This document shows, in pieces, positions 13,330 through 20,588 of a stretch of 23,551 bases of DNA; the stretch's first letter is position 1, and every line of letters starts with the position of its first letter. The notes below the pieces were generated by a model, which made no database searches, had not been told where the DNA came from, and was given only the letters and a program-made list of their open reading frames with translations. The DNA is from a virus. The translations under genes and the position numbers were made by a program. Location of the stretch: the IMG/VR virus record IMGVR_UViG_3300021962_000668, positions 1-23,551 of that record; one strand, written 5' to 3'.

Positions 13330-14565
13330 ATGGCTTTGGTTCTAGCGGATCGCGTAAAAGATACTACGACTACGACTGGTCAGGGCACGGTTACCCTTAG
13401 CGGGACTGCGCCTACTGGTTTTCAGAACTTCTCAGTTATCGGTGACGGGAACACTACCTATTATACGATTGCCGGTGGTTCTGAATGGGAAGTCGGTATC
13501 GGTACCTACACGTCGTCAGGTACCACGCTTTCGCGTGATACGGTGCTTTCTTCCAGTGCGGGCGGCACGACCAAGGTTACGTTCTCCGCAGGCACTAAGG
13601 ATGTGTTTGTCACGCTTCCCGCTGAAGTTGTTCCGAACTACGTCTATACCAAGACTACCTTCACAGCCACGGCTGGGCAGACCACCTTCACGGTGGCCTA
13701 TACCGTTGGGTACATAGATGTCTACCTGAACGGCGTGAAGCTGACGACGAGCGAATACACGGCGACAAACGGCACAAGCGTTGTGCTGGGAACTGCTGCG
13801 GCGCTTAACGATATTGTTGAAACCATCGCGTGGTCAACATTTTCTGCCACCAACACTAATATCGGCGTCGGCACGGGTACGTCACTGGCGCTGGGCGGCG
13901 CAACTATTGGCACTAATGCTCTGGCGGTTACTGGGACGGCGGCTATTAGCGGCGCGACTACTTTGGGCGTTGCCTCCACCACCCAAGGCTCCCTTGTCCT
14001 TGCCAATACTTCAGCCAATTCTACCACCATCAAGTCCAGCAACAGCGCCAGCGCGGCTTACACCATCACCTTGCCGGTTTCAGCTGGAACCAGCGGGCAA
14101 GTGCTTTCAACTGATGGGACAGGCATTACGTCGTGGATTACGGTTAGCGGCGCGGAATACGGCACATGGACGCCGGGGCTTTCGTTTGGCGGTGGTACGA
14201 CTGGCATAACATACGGTGGTCAATCCGGGACGTATGTAAAGGCCGGGAGAAGCGTTCTTTACGGTATATACATCAACACGACCAGCAAGGGTTCGTCCAC
14301 GGGTCTAGCACGGATTACCGGATGCCCGTATACCGTTGAAAGCGGATCGACTACCAGATACTCATACGGCCAGCCGGTAAACGGCGGGAGCGGTATTACC
14401 GTTACTTCTGCTTACACGCTATTCCTTGGAACATATTACACGGGAAGCGCGACAACGCTGGATTTCTATGAAGTCTCACTCGGCACGCCATCGTCCATGA
14501 GCAATACAGCGTTTTCCAACAGCATGACTTTTTATGGGTCCGTTTCTGTTATTACTACCGCTTAA
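13330..14565 (+). CDS. Tail fibre / receptor-binding protein with modular N-terminus
   Basis: A 411-residue fibre. Residues of about 1-102 form a widespread phage fibre head (LADRVKDTTTTTGQGTVTLS through FVTLPAEVV). A second module, about 106-170, has TAGQTTFTV and DVYLNGVKL, a beta unit repeated in many phage fibres. The middle is Ala/Thr/Gly-rich with repeating strands, followed by AAYTITLPVSAGTSGQVLS, a common shaft element. The C-terminal tip begins at YGTWTPGLSFGG and contains SKGSSTGLARI, typical of fibre ends. The tip uses ATA, AGA, CTA and GGA codons more than the N-terminus, suggesting exchange. Receptor binding is inferred from family layout. Confidence 0.78.
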   Translation: MALVLADRVKDTTTTTGQGTVTLSGTAPTGFQNFSVIGDGNTTYYTIAGGSEWEVGIGTYTSSGTTLSRDTVLSSSAGGTTKVTFSAGTKDVFVTLPAEVVPNYVYTKTTFTATAGQTTFTVAYTVGYIDVYLNGVKLTTSEYTATNGTSVVLGTAAALNDIVETIAWSTFSATNTNIGVGTGTSLALGGATIGTNALAVTGTAAISGATTLGVASTTQGSLVLANTSANSTTIKSSNSASAAYTITLPVSAGTSGQVLSTDGTGITSWITVSGAEYGTWTPGLSFGGGTTGITYGGQSGTYVKAGRSVLYGIYINTTSKGSSTGLARITGCPYTVESGSTTRYSYGQPVNGGSGITVTSAYTLFLGTYYTGSATTLDFYEVSLGTPSSMSNTAFSNSMTFYGSVSVITTA

Positions 14566-14576
14566 AGGATATAAAT

Positions 14577-14921
14577 ATGCACAAACGCGCAGACATTGAC
14601 CGCATCGACTTCCAGCCTGACGGCACGATGATGGTCCGCATTGCCAAGTATCTGGTGGACGACGATGGCTCCATTCTGAACATGGGCAGCGACAGCAAAT
14701 ACCATGCGACATCGTTCATCCCGGCTGGGCAGGATCACGAAGCCACCATTGAGGCCAACAATGCCGATTTGGTCCGTCAGGGCTTCGGCGCGGTGCCGTC
14801 CGACCAGTGGGATAACGTCCGCACCCTTATCGCGGTCAAGCACACGCCGGAAGTCATCAAGGCTTACCAAGACGCCCAAGCCGCTGCGCGGGCTGCTAGG
14901 GACGCAGAACGCGGACTGTAA
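14577..14921 (+). CDS. Small fibre-associated protein (114 aa)
   Basis: Not a family I can name. The 114-residue acidic/helical protein has an N-terminal beta part (IDFQPDGTMMVRIAKYLVDD), a centre DHEATIEANNADLVRQGFGA, then IAVKHTPEVIKAYQDAQAAA and an Ala/Arg helix. The EANNADL and HTPEVIKAY pieces recall small proteins next to tail fibres in proteobacterial phages. AAAGGA precedes ATG. Lying between two fibre genes it may be a fibre chaperone or a fibre-tip partner; this is context only. Confidence 0.62.
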   Translation: MHKRADIDRIDFQPDGTMMVRIAKYLVDDDGSILNMGSDSKYHATSFIPAGQDHEATIEANNADLVRQGFGAVPSDQWDNVRTLIAVKHTPEVIKAYQDAQAAARAARDAERGL

Positions 14922-14924
14922 ACC

Positions 14925-16037
14925 ATGGCTATTAACCGCAACCTATCCATCCTTGCTCAAGGCGCTAGTTCTACTGGCAACCTGTTGAACTACGCGGGCG
15001 CGAACAAGATCATCAATGGGGATATGGTGATCGACCAGCGCAATGCTGGGGCAAGTGTGACGCCTACGGTCAATCCGACCTACACCTTAGACAGGTGGGC
15101 CACCGTTTTCAGTGCGGCGAGTAAGTTCAGCGTTCAGCAAAATGCTGGTTCCGTGGCTGTTCTTGCGGGGATGCCGAAAAACTACGCAGGCATCACATCG
15201 CTCTCCAGCTATTCGCTCTCAAGCAGCGACTATTTCTTCCTAACCCAGTATATTGAAGGTTTGAATTGCGCGGACCTGAACTTCGGAAGCTCTATCGCAA
15301 GTGACATAACTTTGTCGTTCTGGGTGCGGTCAAGCCTGACAGGAACCTTTGGTGGCGTGCTACAGAATTCTGCTCAAAATCGTACTTACTGTTTTAGCTA
15401 TTCTATTGCTTCAGCCAATACTTGGACGAAAATTTCAGTCACAATTCCGGGGGATCAGAGCGGCACTTGGCTGACTACCAACGGAATAGGTCTACGCATA
15501 TTCTTCACACTTGGCACCGGCTCGACGTTCAAAGGCACTCCTGCCGGGTGGAGCGCCGCTGCTATATTTGCCCCAACTGGTGCTGTTGATATTGTAGCGA
15601 CTAACAGCGCAACTTGGTACGTCACGGGCGTCAAGCTGGAAGTCGGCACCGTCGCCACGCCATTCGTGCCGGATGATTATCAGGTGTCGTTGGGGAAGTG
15701 TCAGCGGTACTATAGCAAATCTTATGACACAGAAGTTGCTCCCGGCACTTCAGCCGGAGCAGGAACTTATTACATGAGCGGATCAACAGATAACTCAAGC
15801 CTTCTGCTTGGACCCATTGCTTTCAAAGTCAAGATGAGGGCCGTCCCTACCATGCTGGCGTTTAGGAATCCCGGTACTGCAAGCATCTGGGATTATGGGC
15901 GCAACGGAGCAACAGGGACAGCCACAGTTACATTTACCTCTATCGGCCAGCAAGGTTGTACTCCTTATCTTGATGCAGGCGCTGCTTGGGTTGTCGGGTT
16001 TATGTATGGTCAATGGACAGCAAGTGCGGAGCTATAA
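14925..16037 (+). CDS. Tail fibre / adhesin with jelly-roll-like carbohydrate-binding region
   Basis: A 370-residue protein. The start (AINRNLSILAQGASSTGN) is a short virion attachment segment. INGDMVIDQRNAG then YTLDRW opens a beta region found in many phage tail proteins. LTQYIEGLNCADL, ITLSFWVRSSLTGTFGG, WTKISVTIPGDQSGTWLT and ATWYVTGVKLEVGTVATPF follow; this order resembles carbohydrate-binding jelly rolls. QRYYSKSYDTEV marks the switch to a separate C-terminal tip. It is probably a receptor-binding or side-fibre protein. Ligand unknown. The start lacks a clear Shine-Dalgarno and probably depends on the preceding gene, which ends three bases before it. Confidence 0.78.
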   Translation: MAINRNLSILAQGASSTGNLLNYAGANKIINGDMVIDQRNAGASVTPTVNPTYTLDRWATVFSAASKFSVQQNAGSVAVLAGMPKNYAGITSLSSYSLSSSDYFFLTQYIEGLNCADLNFGSSIASDITLSFWVRSSLTGTFGGVLQNSAQNRTYCFSYSIASANTWTKISVTIPGDQSGTWLTTNGIGLRIFFTLGTGSTFKGTPAGWSAAAIFAPTGAVDIVATNSATWYVTGVKLEVGTVATPFVPDDYQVSLGKCQRYYSKSYDTEVAPGTSAGAGTYYMSGSTDNSSLLLGPIAFKVKMRAVPTMLAFRNPGTASIWDYGRNGATGTATVTFTSIGQQGCTPYLDAGAAWVVGFMYGQWTASAEL

Positions 16038-16038
16038 G

Positions 16039-16242
16039 ATGGAAACATATGGGCTGATCTCTTTTCGTGGAATTGTCGAAGGTGTGGTGCGAGATGACGG
16101 GGCAACTATCCCCTTCGCCCCAGACAACACCGACTACCAGCAGTTCCTAAAAGACTGGAAAAACGGCGCGGAAGTGCTGGACGCGGACGGCAATCCGCTA
16201 CCTTACAGCGATGAAGCGTTAGCAGCCTTGGAAGTTAAGTGA
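16039..16242 (+). CDS. Small tail-fibre-adjacent protein (67 aa)
   Basis: The 67-residue protein begins ETYGLISFRGIVEG and carries IPFAPDNTDYQQFLKDWKNG then VLDADGNPLPYSDEA. The pattern IP-D-N-DYQ-FL-W-G followed by Pro-rich Asp residues recurs in small proteins downstream of fibre genes, including fibre-assembly proteins, which suggests a similar role here. In-frame sequence extends upstream to 15895 but inside the fibre gene; ATG at 16039 is the natural start, one base after the fibre stop. Its TGA overlaps the next tiny gene as GTGA. Confidence 0.62.
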   Translation: METYGLISFRGIVEGVVRDDGATIPFAPDNTDYQQFLKDWKNGAEVLDADGNPLPYSDEALAALEVK

Positions 16243-16313
16243 CCACTGCGTTTCAAACAAACGCCTTTCAGAACAACCCCCCGGTGGTGACGCCGCCTCT
16301 GCCTTGGGCTTAA
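16239..16313 (+). CDS. Possible 24-residue peptide with AFQxN repeat
   Basis: A GTG at 16239 overlaps the previous TGA (GTGA) and opens a 24-codon frame ending at TAA 16311-16313. It reads TTAFQTNAFQNNPPVVTPP and then LPWA. The doubled AFQTN-AFQNN motif is one I associate with termini of structural proteins in such phages, so the frame is probably not random. It fills most of the otherwise empty 86 bp before the holin gene. No Shine-Dalgarno is needed if translation re-initiates. Could also be a remnant of a longer gene. Confidence 0.4.
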   Translation: MTTAFQTNAFQNNPPVVTPPLPWA

Positions 16314-16328
16314 ACAGGACGTACTAAA

Positions 16329-16751
16329 ATGGACGACCAGATCGCGCTCCTTCGTGAGCAAGCCAAGATTGAGCTGACCAAGCTGGAGGCCGCTGCGTCG
16401 GCCAAAGATGTTGCGGGGAAGGCTATTGGTAAGCAGGGGCTGTTCTATATCACCCTGATCGTTGTGATCGGCGTGGGCGCATCTATTGTGCTGGAAAACC
16501 AGAAGATCGCCGCCGTTATGGGCCTGCTGGGTGCGTCCCTGACCGCCCTGATCTCCATGCTGACCGGCATAGCCGGGGCAAGCCCCAAGCAAGAACGCCC
16601 TGAGTTCGAGGTCATCAAGAGCCTGATCGAGCGGCTGGACCGTCTGGACCGCCCAGAGCAACCCATGCGGGTTGACGTTGAAGGTGATAAAGTCACCGTG
16701 CGCCGTGGCGAAGACGTTGTGATGGCCCAAAAGCCTGACCAGAAAAAATAG
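16329..16751 (+). CDS. Holin-like membrane protein
   Basis: The 140-residue protein has a charged helical N-terminus (ALLREQAKIELTKLEAAA), two hydrophobic segments at about 38-55 (LFYITLIVVIGVGASIV) and 60-83 (AAVMGLLGASLTALISML), and a long charged C-terminus with EVIKSLIERLDRLDR. Two membrane helices and a charged tail, directly before an endolysin (3 bp apart), fit a class II-type holin that permeabilises the inner membrane. No named holin family is recognised, so an assembly membrane protein remains possible. GGAC is the only weak ribosome site. Confidence 0.65.
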   Translation: MDDQIALLREQAKIELTKLEAAASAKDVAGKAIGKQGLFYITLIVVIGVGASIVLENQKIAAVMGLLGASLTALISMLTGIAGASPKQERPEFEVIKSLIERLDRLDRPEQPMRVDVEGDKVTVRRGEDVVMAQKPDQKK

Positions 16752-16753
16752 CC

Positions 16754-17215
16754 ATGCAGCTCTCCCAGCACTTCACCTTAGAGGAGTTCACCAAGTCCCA
16801 GACTGGTGACCGGCTGGGTATTGACAACCTGCCCGGTGCTGCGGTGTTGGATAACATTATGGTGCTATGTGCACGGGTACTGGAGCCGGTGCGGGAGCAT
16901 TTTGGCCCCGTGCATATCAACTCAGGCTACCGGGGACCGGCGCTGAATAAGGCCGTTGGGGGTGTTGCTACTTCGCAACACTGTCTGGGTCAGGCTGCGG
17001 ATATTGAAGTTTCCGGGGTTGCTAACGGGGACTTGGCGCAGTGGATTGCCGAGAACCTAGACTACGATCAGGTTATTCTGGAGTGCTACCGCAAGGGGCA
17101 ACCGAATAGTGGCTGGGTCCACGTCAGTTACAAAACCTCTGGCAACCGCAAACAGCAACTGACTGCTGCCGTCATCAACGGCAAAATGGTATACACCCCG
17201 GGTCTGAACACCTAA
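16754..17215 (+). CDS. Endolysin, M15-type zinc peptidase
   Basis: A 153-residue peptidoglycan hydrolase of the Peptidase_M15 type, which cleaves peptide bonds in the cell-wall stem peptides. The opening QLSQHFTLEEFTKSQTGDR is the characteristic start. VHINSGYRGPALNKAVGG leads to SQHCLGQAADIEV with zinc ligands H76 and D83, and the third ligand is H123 in GWVHVSY. No signal peptide or membrane helix exists, so it should depend on a holin, consistent with the gene three bases upstream. Length is usual for single-domain M15 endolysins, without a separate wall-binding domain. Substrate specificity within the stem peptide is not visible. Confidence 0.9.
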   Translation: MQLSQHFTLEEFTKSQTGDRLGIDNLPGAAVLDNIMVLCARVLEPVREHFGPVHINSGYRGPALNKAVGGVATSQHCLGQAADIEVSGVANGDLAQWIAENLDYDQVILECYRKGQPNSGWVHVSYKTSGNRKQQLTAAVINGKMVYTPGLNT

Positions 17216-17230
17216 CCAGAGGGGGCTGAA

Positions 17231-18196
17231 ATGTTTGGTTTTTCCTCCTTTGCGGAAACCCCGTTTGCCGCTCTTGGTACTATATCGGTACAGGTCAGCG
17301 TAACTGGGGTTGAGGCTACTGGGTCTGTCGGTACCGTAGCTATTTCTGCTGCTGCCAGTATCTCCCTGACCGGGGTCTCGGCCACTGGGTCTGTCGGTAC
17401 GACTGCTGTCCAAGCTGCTGCTAATTTCAGTGTCACTGGGGTCGAAGCTTCCGGTTTAGTTGGCAGTGTGGCGGTCTCTGCTGCTGTCAATGTATTGGTT
17501 GATGTTACCGGGGTTGAGGCTCTAGGTAACGTTGGTACCGTTACGGTAGACGAGAATGAAGTCGTTGATGTTACTGGTGTTTTTGGCACTGGTGAGATCG
17601 GTACCCCCACAATCCAAGGTGCAGCCAGTGTAATCCTTACGGGGGTTGAAGCCGCTGGGTACATTGGAACCGTTCTAATACAGGGTGCGGCCAACACAAA
17701 CGTTACCGGGGTCGAGGCTCTGGGTGAGATTGGCACTGTTTTTATTTCGTTTGGTGTCAGCGTTTCGGTTACCGGGGTCGAAGCTTTTGGGTCAGTAGGA
17801 ACAGTAACCGCCCAAGGCGCAGCCAGTGTATTTGCTCTGGAAGCCCGGGGTACGGGTCAGGTGGGTACTGTTGCGGTTCAGGCTGAGGCGTTGGTCGATG
17901 CTACCGGGGTCTCGGCTACTGGGGAGGTTGGGGGTGTAGCGGTAGTCGTACGCCAAAACGTGCAGGTTACCGGGGTCTCGGCCACTGGGTCTATAGGCAC
18001 GGCGACCACTTCTGCCAACGCTACAGTTAATGTTACCGGCGTACAGGCTACCGGCTATATCGCAAACGTGCTGGTTTGGGGTATAATCAATGAAAATCAG
18101 ACCCCGAATTGGCAGGCGATAAACGACACGCAGCCGGGTGGGTGGATACAAATAAACGACGGAAATACAGTAACTTGGGTGGAAATCCCCACGTAA
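17231..18196 (+). CDS. Tandem-repeat virion protein with 12 copies of a 22-residue beta unit
   Basis: After a 22-residue Phe-rich start (FGFSSFAETPFAALG), residues 23-288 consist of 12 tandem units of 22 residues (the third has 24). The unit consensus is V-T-G-V-E/S-A-x-G-x-V/I-G-T-V plus a hydrophobic strand with Ala. Unit 9 is degenerate. The last 33 residues hold three short Trp repeats (TPNWQAI, GGWIQI, VTWVEI). I recognise this design as a common but unexplained structural protein of uncultured phages. A regular 22-residue period suits a stacked beta fibre or solenoid; this is inference. Ribosome site GAGGGGG precedes ATG. Confidence 0.75.
   Translation: MFGFSSFAETPFAALGTISVQVSVTGVEATGSVGTVAISAAASISLTGVSATGSVGTTAVQAAANFSVTGVEASGLVGSVAVSAAVNVLVDVTGVEALGNVGTVTVDENEVVDVTGVFGTGEIGTPTIQGAASVILTGVEAAGYIGTVLIQGAANTNVTGVEALGEIGTVFISFGVSVSVTGVEAFGSVGTVTAQGAASVFALEARGTGQVGTVAVQAEALVDATGVSATGEVGGVAVVVRQNVQVTGVSATGSIGTATTSANATVNVTGVQATGYIANVLVWGIINENQTPNWQAINDTQPGGWIQINDGNTVTWVEIPT
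17297..18094. repeat. Tandem coding repeat, period about 66 bp, 12 units
   Basis: Twelve units of 66 bp (one of 72 bp) encode the 22-residue repeat. Some units are close at DNA level: GGTCTCGGCCACTGGGTCT occurs near 17374 and again near 17985, and a variant with the ACTGGGTCTGTCGGTACC end occurs near 17316. Such local identity indicates recent duplication or recombination between units and makes the copy number likely to vary between relatives. Confidence 0.8.
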
Positions 18197-18205
18197 GGAA
18201 AAGCT

Positions 18206-19405
18206 ATGGCTAGTACATACAGTTCGCTGAAAATTCAGCTCATGGCGACGGGCGAGAACCTGTCTACTTGGGGTAACACCACCAACGTCAATTTGGGCAC
18301 TGCTCTGGAAGAAGCAATCGTCGGGTCCGCCGATGTAACTTTTGCCAGCGGTGCGGTTACCCTGACCCTTTCTAATACAAACGCGACCCAGACGGCGCGT
18401 AATATGCGGCTGAACCTGACTGGCACTTCGGGCGGTGCGCAGAACTTGATCGTCCCTGCGATTGAGAAGGTCTACATCGTTAATAATGGCTGCGCCGATG
18501 CTATCACAGTAAAGAACTCCACGGGCACAGGCATTGCGGTCCCTGCCGGTAAGACTATGTGGGTCTACAATGACGGCACGAACGTAGTGAATGTTGTCAC
18601 CCACCTCACCTCTCTTACCCTTGGTGCGGCCCTTCCGGTGGCTAGTGGCGGTACGGGTGTTACGACTTCTACTGGGTCGGGCAATGTGGTCCTGTCTACC
18701 AGCCCGACGTTGGTTACTCCGGCTCTTGGCACTCCGGCTTCCGGTAACTTGGCTAACTGCACGGGGATCAATGTTACGAGCGTCTCCGGCACGTTGCCTA
18801 TCGCTAACGGTGGTACTGGGGCTACGACGGCTGCAAACGCCCGCACGGCTCTTGATGTTCCCAGCACAGGGGGCACTGGTGCTACTGGTACGTGGGCTAT
18901 CAATATTTCGGGAAGCGCAGCAAGTGCCACCACGGCTACGTCTGCCACTTCGGCTACTAGCGCCACCACGGCTACGACGGCCACTACGGCTAACGCCCTG
19001 AACACGGGTAACAACTACCAAGTGAACTCTATCGGCGTCGGCACGGCTGCGTCTGGTTCGGCTGGTGAAATCCGGGCCACTGGTAACGTCACTGCTTACT
19101 ATTCGGATGATCGCCTGAAGCGCCGCCTTGGTTATATCGGCGGTGCCTTGGATAAGGTTATGTCTTTGAGAGGATTCTATTATGAAGCTAATGAAGTCGC
19201 TAACCAGCTTGGTTACGAGTCTGTACGGGAAGTTGGTCTGTCTGCTCAAGAAGTGCAAGCAGTTCTGCCAGAGATTGTTAAACCGGCTCCTATAGACCCG
19301 CAGTATCTGACCCTTGATTACGCGAAGCTGGTGCCGTTGCTGGTGGAAGCTATCAAGGAACAGCAGATTTTGATTAAAAATCTGAGCAAGAAGGTCAATG
19401 GGTAA
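18206..19405 (+). CDS. Tail fibre with C-terminal S74 self-cleaving chaperone domain
   Basis: A 399-residue fibre. Residues of about 1-135 are a widespread virion-binding module (LSTWGNTTNVNLGTALEEA, DVTFASGAVTLTLSN, VYIVNNGCADAITV, MWVYNDGTNVV). The shaft has the VASGGTGVTT and IANGGTGATT elements and an Ala-Thr triplet run at 240-262. The end, about 298-399, is an intramolecular chaperone (Peptidase_S74): YSDDRLKRR with Ser300 and Lys305, the five-residue spacing of the K1F endosialidase Ser911/Lys916 pair, then GLSAQEVQAVLPEIV and YAKLVPLLVEAIKEQQ. The domain trimerises the fibre and cuts itself off just before Ser300. The stop overlaps the next ATG (TAATG). Confidence 0.88.
   Translation: MASTYSSLKIQLMATGENLSTWGNTTNVNLGTALEEAIVGSADVTFASGAVTLTLSNTNATQTARNMRLNLTGTSGGAQNLIVPAIEKVYIVNNGCADAITVKNSTGTGIAVPAGKTMWVYNDGTNVVNVVTHLTSLTLGAALPVASGGTGVTTSTGSGNVVLSTSPTLVTPALGTPASGNLANCTGINVTSVSGTLPIANGGTGATTAANARTALDVPSTGGTGATGTWAINISGSAASATTATSATSATSATTATTATTANALNTGNNYQVNSIGVGTAASGSAGEIRATGNVTAYYSDDRLKRRLGYIGGALDKVMSLRGFYYEANEVANQLGYESVREVGLSAQEVQAVLPEIVKPAPIDPQYLTLDYAKLVPLLVEAIKEQQILIKNLSKKVNG
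18923..18991. repeat. Short in-frame Ala-Thr triplet repeat
   Basis: Coding repeat within the fibre gene giving about eight A-T-S or A-T-T triplets. The DNA alternates GCCACC/ACGGCT-type 9-bp elements. It probably forms a flexible or triple-stranded fibre segment. Length change by slipped pairing would keep the frame. Confidence 0.6.
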
Positions 19406-20163
19406 TGGCCCTTCCTTCCAGTGGCCCTCTTAGTCTGAGCGATATTCAGGGCGAGTTTGGTGGTTCAAACCCCATCTCGCTGTCAGAGTATTATGCTGGC
19501 GGTGGACTTGTTCCGTCTGGGACTAGCGGCACTTATGGCGCTGTTCCTTCTTCAGGGACGATCAGTATTCAAAATTTCTACGGTACTTCCAACACGCCGC
19601 CGTTTACCCCGGTGACAAATACCTACACCAGCGGTTCGGGTAATGAGACTGTGCCTTCTGGTGCCACTAGCCTGACCCTGACTGTGGTTGGCGCGGGTGG
19701 CTCTGGTGGCAGCTCGTACACCGATTTTGGCTCCGACATCTACAACAGCGGCGGCGGTGGTGGCGGTGCGGGCTATTCGATCATTACCAGAGCGGTTGCG
19801 TCTGGTGACTGGTCTACGACGATAGCGTATTCCGTTGGCACATCTGGCGGTGTTTCTTCGACCACCACGGGTTCGCTTTCCGCCGGGGCTGTGTCTCTGA
19901 CAGGCGGTGGTGGCAATTCGGGTACAAGTGCTGGCCCCAGCAGCGGTGGTGATGGAGGTACGGGTGGTACGGCTTCTGGCGGTTCTACCAATACTACCGG
20001 CTCTGCCGGTAACCCCGGTTCGACTAGTTCCAGCAGTGGTAATCCCGGCGGTGCTGGCGGTGCGTCTGGTGGCACGGCTTACGGTTACGGTGCTGATGGT
20101 GCCTCTGCCCCCGGTAGCCCCGGCTCTGTTGGTGGCGGCGTCGTTATCTTTGCTTGGACATAG
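19405..20163 (+). CDS. Glycine-rich adhesin-like tail protein
   Basis: Residues 1 to about 60 form a known phage tail module (LPSSGPLSLSDIQGEFGG, then PISLSEYYAGGG and GTISIQNFYG). From about 75 a beta domain (TSLTLTVVGAGGSGGSS) runs into long Gly/Ser/Thr tracts (SGGGGGGAGYS, GGDGGTGGTASGG, GNPGGAGGASGG) and ends VGGGVVIFAWT. Such Gly-rich ends recall the polyglycine sandwich of the S16 gp38 adhesin, and the VVGAGG to FAWT frame is found in other Gly-rich phage proteins. It sits directly after the S74 fibre with a one-base overlap and may be its tip or partner. Receptor unknown; the gp38 comparison is by composition only. Confidence 0.72.
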   Translation: MALPSSGPLSLSDIQGEFGGSNPISLSEYYAGGGLVPSGTSGTYGAVPSSGTISIQNFYGTSNTPPFTPVTNTYTSGSGNETVPSGATSLTLTVVGAGGSGGSSYTDFGSDIYNSGGGGGGAGYSIITRAVASGDWSTTIAYSVGTSGGVSSTTTGSLSAGAVSLTGGGGNSGTSAGPSSGGDGGTGGTASGGSTNTTGSAGNPGSTSSSSGNPGGAGGASGGTAYGYGADGASAPGSPGSVGGGVVIFAWT

Positions 20164-20172
20164 GAGGTTTAG

Positions 20173-20583
20173 ATGGCTTTCGATCCTGTAAGTGCGGCTC
20201 TTGATATTGGCGGCAAAGTCATTGACCGCGTTTGGCCCGATCCGGCTCAGAAGGATGCTGCCAAGCTGGAGTTGATGAAACTTTACCAGAACGGCGATCT
20301 TGCCAATCTTGCGGCCCAGACTGAACTTGCCAAGGGCGCTGCCGACATAATCAAGACCGAAGCGGCTGGCGGGTTTCTCGCCTCTAGCTGGCGTCCGATC
20401 ACCATGCTGATTTTTGTGGGTCTGATTACGGCCCGCTGGTTTGGTTTTGCTGCGCCTAACCTGCAGGAAGCTGAGTATCTGAAGCTGTGGGATATCGTGC
20501 AGTTGGGTCTTGGCGGGTACGTAATTGGGCGCAGCGCCGAAAAGATTGTGCCGTCTATCGCGGAAGCTCTGAACAAGAAGTAA
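20173..20583 (+). CDS. Holin of the 3TM (GTA-type) family
   Basis: The 136-residue protein has a helical N-terminus (DPAQKDAAKLELMKLYQ), then SSWRPITMLIFVGLITARWFG (a membrane helix at about 74-91 with the conserved SWRP), then PNLQEAEYLKLW and a second hydrophobic segment with IVQLGLGGYVIGRSAEK. This is the pattern of the Holin_3TMs family first noted in gene transfer agents. It is separated from the endolysin by tail genes, although that endolysin already has a holin-like neighbour. The ribosome site AGGAGG is the best in the region. Expected role is timing of lysis; with two candidates, either could be holin, antiholin or pinholin. Confidence 0.82.
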   Translation: MAFDPVSAALDIGGKVIDRVWPDPAQKDAAKLELMKLYQNGDLANLAAQTELAKGAADIIKTEAAGGFLASSWRPITMLIFVGLITARWFGFAAPNLQEAEYLKLWDIVQLGLGGYVIGRSAEKIVPSIAEALNKK

Positions 20584-20588
20584 ACTAA

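Noticed and set aside
17297-18094. CRISPR-like array from a 66-bp period
   Set aside because: The repeats are continuous coding sequence in one frame, with gradual divergence and no unique spacers.
17792-19258. 488-codon - strand frame opposite the repeat and S74 fibre genes
   Set aside because: Arg/Ser-rich low-complexity product created by reading Gly/Thr/Ala repeat codons backwards. It crosses two + strand genes.
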